A stretch of 64,000 nucleotides of DNA, from contig JAECYW010000004.1 in the NCBI GenBank assembly GCA_023014335.1, forward strand, positions 3,410,001 to 3,474,000, written 5' to 3'. Each line of letters starts with the position of its first letter. Within the stretch, counting starts at the first letter, position 1. Below, piece after piece: positions 47,690-58,800 of this stretch. The notes under the pieces were generated by a model that made no database searches, was not told the origin of the DNA, and saw nothing but the letters and a program-made list of their open reading frames with translations. Source of the stretch: Galerina marginata. Lineage: Eukaryota; Basidiomycota; Agaricomycetes; Agaricales; Galerinaceae. The position numbers and the translations under genes were made by a program.

Positions 47690-49228
47690 CCGTGAGTGCC
47701 ATGATGTCCAACACGACCGTCCACCTCAACCAAACCAGGCACGTCTGATGTCGCAAAGAGAAGGACCGTCCGCGATGAGACCATGGCATCTTTTGCAGCA
47801 TTGTAAATCTTGATTCCAGCACCACCATCCTCCCTTTGGATAGCAGACATATGGTGGAGAGTCCGATAAAGGCAAGAATCCATGATTTTACATTTATTAG
47901 GCCCAGGTGTGGCCATCGCCGGGAGGGTATGTTTAGCCTTATATCGTGTTTTCGGATGATACTCTGTGACAGTGAATGTGGCAATCCAGGTGTCAGATTT
48001 CTTGTTTTGGTGCAGTTGTATACCACCGAGAGAGAGAATGACAGTTGTGTCGTCGTCAGTTAAATTTAGCTGCTCCGATAGGTTTCTAATGTCTTCTCCA
48101 CAGAAAATATCGTCGCAAACAGTTTCAGTTGGGTCGAGAAGCTCTTCAAAGTCCTTCAGGATTTTTGCGACTTTGCGGGCTCGGTAAGAGGCATCTTCCG
48201 CATTTCTAAGAGAGCGACACAACGCTTGGACCTGCGGACCTATAGGATACGAAGTCATCTGCTGCCGAGGAACTCTTTTTCGAGAACGTCCCGAGGAGAT
48301 GTAGGTGTAGCGCGGCTCTGAGCAGATAGTGCATGCGTCCAGGTCTTCAAAAGGGCCAGTAAACGCATGGCAAGAGTTAATGCACATATCGTCGAACACT
48401 GACACAACACCAGTAATCTCTGTGAGCTTCCTTTTCGCCAGATGATAGCTGAGAATGTCCATATCAGGGTATCGTCGGAGGGTTGCCTGTCGGAGCTGGT
48501 TATATGTTGCCTCAGATGAATTCATAGCTGCAAGATACACATCAAGTGAAAAACGGAGATCAGGATCCGAAAGGTCGACTGGTTCAGTACTCGGATTTCG
48601 AAGGCGTTCAGTTGCAACAGAGTCCATTTTTCCGTTATATAAAGTCGCGTTTTTGATCAACTCGTTATAGGATTGGGCAAGCCTGACATTTTCAATCTGT
48701 GATGGGGCTGGAAGCGTCTGCCAGTCGTCGTTGTTACTTTCAGTCTTGGGTGGTGTAGCTGATATTATCGGAACTTGACCAAGGTAGTTTAATGCCTTTG
48801 TTCCCGCTCGAAGGTCTTGTGTAAGTGTTTGTTGGTAATGTTCCCCGTTATACGAGGGTAATCGACCCATCTCCTCTGTCTTGTTCTGGTAGATATTAAG
48901 CTCAGTTTCCTGAAGCATTAAGCTTATCAGTAAAAATCTCGAGGAGAATAAGCGGGGGCTAGTATACCATATCTTGTGCCTCAGTTCGACGTATTTTATT
49001 CGGACTATCTGCTGCTCCTTCATCCTGCTCGCTCAAAAAACTGCCCTCGTTATCACTCTCGTAAGATTCACTGGTGTATGCGTCCTGCCTCGCGTGTTTG
49101 TACCTCTCCAGCATCACTATGCTTGCAGCTTCAATTCGAGCAGTTTTTGCAGCATGCTTTTTTACTGTGGTGGCAGCTCGTGTGGTTCCACGACAGTTTG
49201 GACACCAGCATGGTCTGTTCTTTGCCAT
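47690..49228 (-). mobile_element. Tnp2 (CACTA/CMC) transposase, N-terminal fragment
   Basis: Exon 1 complement(49228..48968) opens with a CPNCRG...H zinc-binding type motif; the second starts at 48909. Diagnostic Tnp2 features follow in order: DMCINSCHAFTGPFEDLDAC-TIC with paired cysteines, RYTYISSG, SYPIGPQVQALCRS, DDTTVILSLGGIQLH and a block ending VPGLVEVDGRVGHHGTHG. Intact mushroom Tnp2 proteins continue for several hundred residues with the rest of the DDE domain; here similarity stops after GHHGTHG. The frame before that point is open, so the truncation is not old. No terminal inverted repeats were found. It is a possible source of transposase for CACTG-ended elements. Confidence 0.75.
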
Positions 49229-49699
49229 AACGAGATATGTTGAAAGGTGGTCAAGAACGAGGGTTGGCCAAAGAGGGTCCCTTGGAGGGTCCTTAGAGGG
49301 AACCGGTTACGGCGTATGCTTCGGCTTATATGATCGATGGCAAAATCTATTTTTACTTTTCCTCCAGACACAAACGGCAGGACACAAAATTTCAAGCTTT
49401 AAACTAGCTTAAGACCTTGATCAAACCCTTCTTAATTTTGTTATCTGACTACACTCTTCTAAAACCGTCGTCCACTGTTGCGTTACTGCAAACCAACGAG
49501 CAGAATATTTCAATTCAAACGTTCCAGGCTCGCTTTAGTTGAACCAGTCGGGCTCCCATCCGTTTACAACACTCCGCAAGAGCTTCCTCCTTCAAAACTG
49601 AAACGAGGGAGCTGGCTTTCGACTGGTGCGCATGCTTCAATATTTACTTCAATCCTAACCACTTTCGAATCATGATATAGTAAAAGTATCATCACGTAT
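49229..49699. other. Intergenic between Tnp2 fragment and 7TM pseudogene
   Basis: No supported gene and no recognisable transposon end. Confidence 0.4.
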
Positions 49700-51114
49700 T
49701 CATGACGCACTCTGGCTTTTTCCATATTCATTCTGGCCCCTAGCGTCTGGACAAAGCATCAAGACACGCAAGATGTCCTAGATACAGATAGTTAAGAGAA
49801 GTCTTTACGGTGTCATGAAATAGGCTCACTCTCTGGCTCCCAAAAATTAGGCCAGCCATAGTCGGTACTGAAAATCCACCAACCGTAAGGTTATGTTATA
49901 TCAAACAAAGCCACTATGGCACTTACATAGGCCAAGTAGTGCATTAAGTGCGGGAAGGTTCACTCGTTTCCCTGGGAGAAGCTCGGCAAGGGATATTCTG
50001 TATATCGATATGAAGTGAACGTTTGCAGGACGAAGAAAAAGTACACCAACCCGAGCACAATAAGCAGTATACAGTGGAAAAGAACCACGCGCAGCACAAG
50101 GCTGACAGAGTATACCGAATTTTCTTTGTTAAGTGTATCCCGCACAAAGTTCTTATTGCGGTAGAGGACTCTGCAAATCGTAACTTCATAGAAAGAGTGT
50201 TAGATGGCGCGTCGGCTGCGTAAGGAATGTGGTAATACTCACAAACAATAGGAATGCTAACGGTGAAAAGGAAGATAACAAGACATGCAGAAAGGCGGCT
50301 GCTAATTGCGGAAGTAATTTTGGCTGTCGACCATACGAAGAATAGCTTCGTCACTCACGGCAGTGGATGAGAGGTGTGGCAAAACATTCCTGAGGCTTCT
50401 CTCTCGATCATACTTGGATAAAGCAATGCCACCTGGTAGGATAGAAAGAGATCAGCAGGCCGAACCGTGTAGCCATCATAAGAGGATGCTTTACGATCAG
50501 CACTTCAAGCAAGACGAGAAGGAAAGTGACAGATGGCACGACAAGTAGCTGAAATACCAAAAGTAAGAAACGGGTTATACTGAAGAGGATTGCGAATTAC
50601 CAAGATTTGACTATGTCTTAGAGGAGATCTGCCCCACAAATGTAATGAAATCTGACCATCGACTGCGTTCAGCGAAGACCATGATCTCATGCAAAGGATT
50701 CTTACCTGTAGCAGATAGGCTGTTGTGGAAGCGGCCACACTGAGAAATCATAAGACCCAAGCAAGTAAAGGGTAAAGGAGCTCAGACTTGCAACACAGGA
50801 TTCGCATATATTACCATGGCCTGGGCCAGACAAATGCCAAATTCGGGTTTTGTGGAATTCTGGTGCCCGATAATGAGCAGAAGACCCAGACTGTAAACCA
50901 CCCAGGAAAATATATACAAGAACCAGGTAGTTGACCGGTGAATGCGCGAAGATAACAGGGCCGTGCAGAGAAGGAGTGAAAGCGAAAGAAATCCGAATAG
51001 AGCGAAAACATCGTAGACGATGGTAAAATGAATGTTGATAGTTTCGTCGCCTGCTATGGGCGACGCTGGATCGCCGGAAAGAATAAGGTGGATAAACACT
51101 TGGGCAATTGTCAT
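49700..51114 (-). pseudogene. Decaying 7TM gene, paralogue of the 8.7 kb gene
   Basis: Exons matching the intact gene are seen at complement(51114..50792), (50739..50706), (50548..50495), (50432..50359) and (50301..50243). Exon lengths 34, 54, 74 and 59 equal those of the intact copy. TM2 (TTWFLYIFSWVVYSLGLLL) and REASGMFCH are preserved. Intron 1 has a GC donor (GCAAGT at 50791). Two lesions argue for decay: the exon 3 region has a TAG where the intact gene has a Gln codon (about 50,605), and the part that should encode the second half of TM5 is missing, breaking the frame before SLVLRVVLF. The last exon still reads DILRVLMLC and ends at 49700. Confidence 0.65.
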
Positions 51115-51315
51115 AAATTGCTTTGCGTACCTTCTGCCGTGGACCAGCCACTGGCACTTTCAGATGAGTTGTTCCCAGAAATATACATATCGTTGCCAGT
51201 TGCTCACAGTGCTACTGGGCATTATGGCTTCGGAGTCTGCCAGTTCACCCTCTTTAATAGAAAATTCTCCATGTTACGAGACCGTTTGTTCACTGACAAG
51301 AAACGCAAAAGGTTC

Positions 51316-51728
51316 GATTGTCGGGTTGTGTGCAACGCCAAATTTTCAGCCCTTGTTGTGACCCCCTAGGATTCGCTTGTAGATACGCACACCGCCAAAA
51401 CAGGCTCAACGGAGCACTTGTTTCGAAGGTCATCCGGCGGTGGAGATCAAGGTAATCGAGACATCTTTAATTGTGTTGTGGCAGACCGTTGTCCAGCGCC
51501 TAGCAAGTATACTGAGAAGAAATGCAGAAGAATTGATTTGTCGGATTGTGTGCAACGCCAAATTTTTAGCCCTTGTCGTGACCGCTAGGAATCCCTTGTA
51601 GATGTGCACACCGCTAAAACAGGCTCAACGGAGCACTTGCTTTGAAGGTTATCCGGCTGTGGAGATCAAGATAATCGAGACATGTTTAATTGCGTTGTGG
51701 CAGACCGTTGTCCAGCGCCTAGCAAGAT
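51316..51728. repeat. Tandem duplication, period 220 bases
   Basis: Two copies, about 51,316-51,508 and 51,536-51,728. Shared words include GTGTGCAACGCCAAATTTT (51328 and 51548), ACAGGCTCAACGGAGCACTTG and GCAGACCGTTGTCCAGCGCC. They differ at roughly one base in ten. No coding function is apparent. Confidence 0.8.
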
Positions 51729-52646
51729 ATAAAGGCGTAACCGAATTTGAGACCACCATTAACAGCCGCAGGACGCTCAGGCTCGGCCGTCGGCGTAAGT
51801 GTGGAAGGATCAAAGCGGTTCAAGCTGAACCAGTAGGTAATCAGTTGGTCGTCCTATCCAAGTTCGCGTCACATCGTCACCAGGTGCAGTGGGAGGAACG
51901 TGTGCTGTCCTGCGTGAATGCCAGAAAATGATGCTTTTTTCTTGACATGTCGAGTTGACTACTTACATGCCCATGCTCGCCAGTTACTTCAGCCAACAAC
52001 AGTCTTTATCGCCACTGTCTGCCCCCCCTTCGATCTCGCTCACGCTGTCCTTCCGTTCAGTCGCTGGTACGCTTGGACTTCAGTAGTGCATTGAGGTCGG
52101 GAGTAGAGCCTGAACATTCGATATCAATGCGACAATGCCTCAGGATTTTGGACCCATCAACGATGATTTTACCCTTCGGTCGAACGTTCGCGGAAAGCTG
52201 TCAATATATGCCAGCATGATCTGTCCGCGGTTAATTATGAGGGTTCCGTTCCGGTGAGAACCGTTGCGATGTTTAAAGCGAACAGACCAGTCGATAGGCA
52301 CAACCTGCCTCGACATGAAAGCTTTAGCTAGGTGGCGCTAAAAAGAACCGGTCGCTGCCATGGGGTTCCGCTGTCCCAGTTATAGGCGCAGGGTCCGAGA
52401 TGACAGGCGATATACTTTGTTCGAAAATCCCAAAAAACATGCCTTCGCAAATGACACATCCTTGACGGATGAAACGCGTTTCGTTTTTTACCCGACGCGA
52501 CGTCCAAAAGATTACACATTTGCGATATTCAACAACAGCGCATGACGAATTTTCTGCCGAAGCGTTTTATATGCTCTGTGAAGGAAAATTACTTGAAGCG
52601 CAATGAAATTTTATAGAATACAAGTCAGACCTATGTATGGGGAATG
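51729..52646. other. No gene recognised
   Basis: About 900 bases upstream of the COQ9 stop. Open frames are short and without motifs. Confidence 0.4.
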
Positions 52647-53589
52647 TCATAGGAATATACCGGAGCTTTTGATGATGCCTCGCCAGCTTTTAAAGATATA
52701 CGTGGAGTATAAGCTGACTTCATCAAAAGATGATTTTAAGGTCGACGACGTATCGAGGAGGGAGTCCAAGAATGAGTAGGCTGTTTGAGGCGACGCTAGC
52801 TGGTGCAGTTCTATCGTGACGTATGTTAGTTAAAATAGGACATAGGGTCATTTATAGCAGACCTGAGGCTGCATAGACTGCCGCTATGGCGGCGCGTCGT
52901 GTATACCAGTCAAGCTAAGTAGAATGACATTTAGTAACGACACTCAACAGTGAAGGTTTTGCGTTAAATCTACCTGCAGGGCCTGATCTCCTGTAACGTG
53001 GAAAGCTTCATCGGCGACATAAGCTGCATGCTTAATGACTTGTGTAGGGTCAAGAGGAGGAATACCGGAGGCGGGCGACGCCAACAACGCGAATGCCTGG
53101 ATAAGAAGGTTCTGTCGCCACCTCGCATGGAACAAGGAACAATACGAACCTCAGGAAGATAGGGTAGCACGGGTTCGTTGTATTCCAACCGTGCACGCAG
53201 TACATCTCTCACTGTAGCCTTTTTCACACTACCACCAGCAGCACTTGTACTGGCGTCAACGTTGGCAGGTGGCTCCATCGGTCGCTCGACACCCGGAACT
53301 GAAGCCATATGTCGCAGCCCATCCTTCAACCAAGCATCTATAAGTGACCTTCTAGCAAGGTCGCCATGTCCAAACAACGCTGACACGGCTGTATCCGACA
53401 GAGGTTCTGCATGAACTTCGCCTGGTGGTAACGCGAGAACAGACCGCGAAAGTGCTTCGCGTGTGAAGCCGTGCGTTCTAACCAGAGGCAGAGCGAGCTT
53501 CAAAAGACGCGCACTTTGTTAGATACGAGCATCAGAGACGGTATTGGATATGAAGATGGCTCAAAAGTGTACCTGGACGTGGTGGACAT
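52647..53589 (-). CDS. COQ9: COQ9, ubiquinone biosynthesis lipid-binding protein, 239 aa
   Basis: Exons (complement) 53589..53573, 53513..53150, 53096..52974, 52914..52863 and 52810..52647; the frame is continuous. COQ9 is a TetR-fold protein that binds ubiquinone intermediates and supports COQ7 in the mitochondrial CoQ synthome. Marks include LPLVRTHGFTREALSRSVLA near the start, VRDVLRARLEYNEPVLPYLPE, LDWYTRRAAIAAVYAAS and the amphipathic end helix KSWRGIIKSSG. The length is close to other fungal COQ9 proteins. The N-terminus before SARLLKLALP is only five residues, so a mitochondrial presequence is short or an upstream exon is missed. Divergent with eIF3j. Confidence 0.93.
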
Positions 53590-53818
53590 GGAGAACGGTG
53601 AGGAAGAGCAATGACAGGATCGGAGCACGATTTGCCGGAGATAGCCGAGTAAGAAACCCTGAACCCGATCTAATTAGATCTACTTTCTTCCAAAACCCTG
53701 ATATCAAGAAAGGATATTCAAGCCTTTCCTTTCCTTTCCTTCTTTTTCATAAACCCAAAGAAACGAAAAGGAGTGCTCACAGGTAGCATCGCCTTCAATA
53801 CAACCAGCCAGAGCAATT
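53590..53818. promoter_or_regulatory. Divergent promoter of COQ9 and eIF3j
   Basis: 229 bases separate the two start codons. It includes a short pyrimidine repeat, TTCCTTTCCTTTCCTTCTTT, around 53,725-53,745. Both genes are housekeeping, so a shared constitutive promoter is plausible. Confidence 0.5.
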
Positions 53819-54891
53819 ATGCCTTCAGATTGGGGTAAAGTTTTTTAATTTATACCCATCTACGCTCATCGAATGGCTCACAAAGGCACCCTCGGATTTC
53901 TGAATAACAGAAGAATCAGATTCAGAGAGCGAGTCCTCTGTAGAGGCCCAGCCCTCGAAACCTGCCCCAGCTAAGGCTGCAGCGACTTCACCACCACCCG
54001 CGGTCAAGAAACCTGTCGTCCCAGCGAAAAAGAAATGGGAAGGAGAAGACGAGGAAAAGTCTGATCCAGTGGTAAGCCAGAAAAATAGAGCTTTGATCTG
54101 TCATTAGCTTACCTACTTTATTCCAGAGCGATTGGGAAGAGTCATCTGAGGAGGAGTCTTCAGACGAAGCACCAGCCGCCCCAGCCGCACCTCCGAAGAA
54201 AAAGGGCACTTTGAAAGCAAAACTCGCAGAAAAAGAGGCAGAAAAGGCAGCGAAGAAAAACGGTGCTGAGGATTCTGATGAATACGACTCGGACGCCGTC
54301 CTCGATCCCCGCGAGAAGGCCAGAAGGGACAAGGAGCGCGAGCTGAAGGCTGATCTCAACAACGCTGCCGATCTTCTAGGCGCAGCAGCCCTTGGAGGTG
54401 CGTCGTGCTTCTCGCTTATCCGTCCTATGATATTTACCATGTTCCGTCTCTTTAGGAACCTCATCGTCTGAACTTGACTCCCTAATATCGGCCCAACCAC
54501 GCACGAAAGAGGATTTCGTCAAGCTCTCCGATCGCATCATCGAGTTCATCGTCAAGCGACATCAAACTAAACCGCTTTACCCTGCATTCGTTGAACACCA
54601 TTCCAGAGCCCTCGCCATGACCCTTAAGGACGTCGAAGTCCGCAAGGTCGCTAGCGGGTTGACTACCCTCGCGAACGAGAAACAGAAAGAGCAGAGAGAT
54701 AAAGCTAGCGGGAAGAAGAAGCCGAAGGCTGTTACCAAGCCTGGTCTGGGTGGCGTAAAGTCTTCAGCAAGGTATTTGTCCACACTTTATGCTCCCTTTG
54801 GCTGTCGCTTAAATGTCATTCAAGGCAAGATACCGGTGTATACGACGAGGCGTTGGACGACTTTGGGACCAACGCCGACGACTTCATGTAG
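53819..54891 (+). CDS. HCR1: eIF3 subunit J, 276 aa
   Basis: Exons 53819..53834, 53911..54071, 54127..54397, 54456..54771 and 54825..54891. eIF3j binds the 40S decoding centre and helps start-codon selection and recycling. The acidic N-end (MPSDWEESDSESESS) and the SDWEESSEEESSDE run, a Lys/Glu-rich helix (KAKLAEKEAEKAAKK), ADLLGAAALGG, and the C-terminal domain with FVKLSDRIIEFIVKRH and GLTTLANEKQKEQR are all family features. The closing YDEALDDFGTNADDFM, a short acidic tail with an aromatic, is also typical. The first exon encodes only five full codons. Confidence 0.95.
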
Positions 54892-55827
54892 AGCGAGCGG
54901 GTTTCAGGATTTCAATTCTAGTTGTTTTGGAATAATTGGCGCCATTAGTCGTCGCTTTCAAGATGGATAGATAACTTAGGCTTTGTCGGATTTCATCCAT
55001 TTATTAAATTTGAAAGTTGATCCCCAGATTAGATAAAGATAAGATCCAGTGGCTGTGCAGGCATTGGGATTGGCAGAGAAATATCAACACTCAGTGATTC
55101 TGAATGCGAATTATTTGGATAAATCTCAAACAGAGACCTATCCAGGCGCTACCCAAAGCGAAGCACTGGACCGCCGACTTGCCGTGACAGCGCTAGTGAA
55201 AAGCATGGGCTAGCGCTGAAGCTTTGGAATCAAGTCTAGGTGCCACTCAACAGAGGGAAAACAACGCAGATAGCAGAAGCGGCGGGTATGTCGCTCGACA
55301 GGTATACTATAAAATTTTCTATCAAACTGCAAGCGGCGAGCGCTCTCCCCTGTGGCCGCGAGAATAATCATGATGAATTTGTAGGTTTGCATTATTGACA
55401 GTAAGTGCTCTTAAGTTTCCTGGTGCCGTAAAACAGGGCCGAGGAGCTAGAAGTTCCAGCACTCCAATACACCTTGCCCTTGAATTATAATACACAATTT
55501 GTAATACTACGCTCATTTTTAGCCTAAGGCGACCCAGGGAGGAACCAAGTCGTCTTCTCTACTTGATTACCGTCCTTTAAGCAATCAGATATTTTTCTAC
55601 TGACTTAAGTATAATAACATGATAGCCGCATGATGATACGTGGAATTTATTTTTAAGGCATATTCAATTGGTCGTAAAATCGTCAAATCATAACGGGTAA
55701 GTAAAAAGGATATACAAAATCAAGCAAAGGTTACAGGAGATCATATGCATAGGGAGGAAGGACGTAAGGTAAGTCAGTATCTCGTAAAATCTATCTTCAA
55801 AACAAGAGATCAAGAAAAGAAATAGGT
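54892..55827. other. Intergenic, convergent 3' ends
   Basis: Between the 3' ends of eIF3j and the Hsp70-like gene. No supported gene. Confidence 0.45.
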
Positions 55828-58800
55828 CTACTTTTTCTTTTTCTTCTTTTTGCCTCCTGCTGCACCAGGGGCTTCGGCGGCTGGGGCTTCAGCGACCGGC
55901 GTTTCAGGAGCAGCAGCTGTGTCCTCGTTAGCAGCACCACCCTTCTTCTTTTTCTTCTTCTTGGAACCTCCGGCGGCGTCTCCGTCATCCTCCCCTTCAG
56001 CATCAGCAGCACCTGCTTCTCCTTCGGCACCACCTTCCCCACCTTCCCCTGTCGGACTGACAACCTCTGCAAGAACGTCGCCCACATTGGTCGGATTTTC
56101 GGCTTCAGCAGGGGCAGGGATGGGTGATGGCGCCCTGGACGGAATCTTCGTTTCGCCTTTATCAGCTCCATACCCGAAGCTTAGATTAGGACCAGTAGAA
56201 CCGAAGTCAAAGAGACCAGTACTGTGAGTAGTAGACGGCAACTCGACGGGAGAGGGTTTAGGGGAGGGTTTGGGTGACGCAGCAAGGGCTCCTTGATTCA
56301 GTTCTTCTCCCAATGAAGGACCAAAGGAGCCCCAACCACTACCAGAACCGAATACCGAAGGCGTGGAGGCTGCAGCCAAAGGTGATGTGGCTTTAGATCC
56401 GAGCTTCTTCTTGCCCTTTGCGACCGGGGCTCCCCAGCCTCCCATTCCCCAGCTATCATCCCCACCACCAGTATCTGTTGATAACCAAGGTTTGTCTGGT
56501 GGATTAAGGGAAGAAGAGGAGAAAAGCCCACCGGAAAGGACAGGTGCGCTGTTCCCGAAGATGGACGAAGGCGCTGTGACCGACGCCGCTTCCTTCTCTT
56601 TCTCTTTCTCCTTTTCGGCAGCAGCTTCAAGCTCTGCCAACTCTTTCTGCAACCGTTTCTCCTCCTCAACAGCTTCCTTGTCCAGTCTTTCTCGTTCCTG
56701 TTTCTCAGCCTCTTCCGCTGCCTTTCGGTCCTCTTCTGCCTTGTCTGCAGCAGGAGATTTGGGTGTGGTGGCGGCACCTGCCTTCTTTTTCTTCTTCTTG
56801 CCAGTTGCAGTAAACTCTTCTGCGGCAGCGGGCTCTTCGACGGGCGGGGGTGGCTGAGGACTCGGGGCGCGTGTTATCTCTTCTGGATGAGGATCTGCCA
56901 GAGGATCTGTGCCCCAACCACCGCCGCTGGTCGTGCCACCAGCCGCGTTGTTGTCGTTGAATCCCCAGTCAAATTCATTGGTGGCAGGAGCAGGGTCCTG
57001 TTCGACTTGAGAAGCAGGATTCAACGGACTAAGAGGTTTGTCTTTTTTGTCGAATGGCGACGGAGCCTTGGATCCCCACAAACCACCACTAATGGCGGCA
57101 GGCGACGAAGAGGTAACAGCGGCGACCACAGGAGTCTCTTCAAACATTCCAGGCTCACTGGTCTTGCCGAAAGGCGACTTGTTCGCTCCGAATGAAGGAG
57201 AAGCACGAGAGGCAAGCCCGCTGATCGGGGTAGTAGCTGCCCCAGTGCCCTTCTTCTTTTTGCCACCCTTAGTTGTGGTGGGAGACTCCTCAACTGGAGT
57301 CGCAGCAGTTGAGAAGCCCCAACTATCTGTGGTTTGAGCTGCACCAGTTTCGCCGAACGCTGAAGGAGTGTTGTCGAAAATCGACGCGGGAGCACCAGCA
57401 TCAGCTGCCGGGCCTGAATCGCCGAAAATAGGAGGCGCTGGGTCATTAGCAAACATCGAGGGTGGTGGATCGACTGCAGGCGTAGAAACCGCAGTGGCAG
57501 CCGCAGAGCCTTTCTTCTTCTTGCCGCCCTTGGTCGTAGTTGGCGTCGTGGCAACAGGAGTTGTAGCTGCGGGGACGCCCCAACTATCTCCAGTCGTTTC
57601 ACCGAACATCGACGTAGTAGGAGGGTTACCAAACAACGAAGTGGATGCGCCAACATCAGCGGCGGGTCCAGTATCCCCAAACATGGCTGGAGGCGCGTCG
57701 TTGCCGAATACAGAGTGCTGAGCGTCGCCAAACGCGGACTTGGGCTTCTCGTAGAATGAGCCTTCGATGCCACTCTTTGGTCTGTCGACGAATGGCGAAG
57801 GCGAACGTCCAAAGTTGGACGATGGTTCCTGCATGAACGGCGACTTAGGCCTGTCTGCATGCTCCGCCTCCTGGGCATGTGGCGACTTGGGTCGGTCAAC
57901 GTACGGCGACCTCGGACGGTCGAGGATAGCGTCCAAAGCAACTGAAGGAGAGGCTGGAGGAGCACCCCACAGGTGGCTATAACGTTGTTCGTCAACGGCA
58001 GATTTAGGCGGCCCTGAGAAGTCTTGGAAGGAAGCCGGGTCGGCGGCACCTCCAGCACCACCGTAGATCGATGTCGAACGGGAATGAGATGGGCGGATAG
58101 AAGGAGAATGGGAAGAGGGCATGCCAGCTGACGGATTGACGTTCCACCCAGTCGATAACATTTCGCCTCCGCCACCATTGCTGCTTGGGACTTTGGCCAT
58201 CGGCGATGCTCCATAAGCGCTGCTTCGGTTTTTTTCAATAGGTGTACCAGGGTCGTTGGGATTCGCGAAACCTCTGTCCCTATCTTCCTCCTTGTAATGA
58301 CTGCTCTCCCTGTCCCTATCCTTGCCTCTCCTTCTATCGGAGTCACTTCCGGTCCTGTCTCCGTCGCTGCCTTTGAACGCATCCTGGGCCACACTGCGCT
58401 GAGAAGGCGCGATTGATGGCGAATACCCTTTAGAGGAGCTGCGTTCCATGCGAGCGACTTCTGGGACGTTAGAGCGACGGCTGCTGCTTCCACCTGTGGA
58501 AGGGTAATACGGCTCGACGGGTGTACGAGATCGAGATCCTGGCTCAGAACGTTGTCGGTCGGAACGCGAGCCATTTTGGACAGTCCCGTCGTCTTCAGGG
58601 TAAATGTCAATGTCATCGTCTTCAATGCGGTGCCCTCGTTCGTTGTAAACTATCACAGCTGGACCGCTGAAGAGAGGATGGTCAGAAATGTATTCAGTGT
58701 ATCAGATTGTGGCTTACTATTTGACTTGACCCTAATTCGGATAAAAGGCAATCAACACGTCGTTAAGCAAACTTGACTTGAGCGAACTCACATTATCCAT

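Noticed and set aside
55850..58625. Long open frames on the opposite strand and in the other frame of the Hsp70-like tail
   Set aside because: They mirror the Ser/Pro/Lys/Gly-rich codons of the real frame, which continues in phase from the conserved ATPase end.
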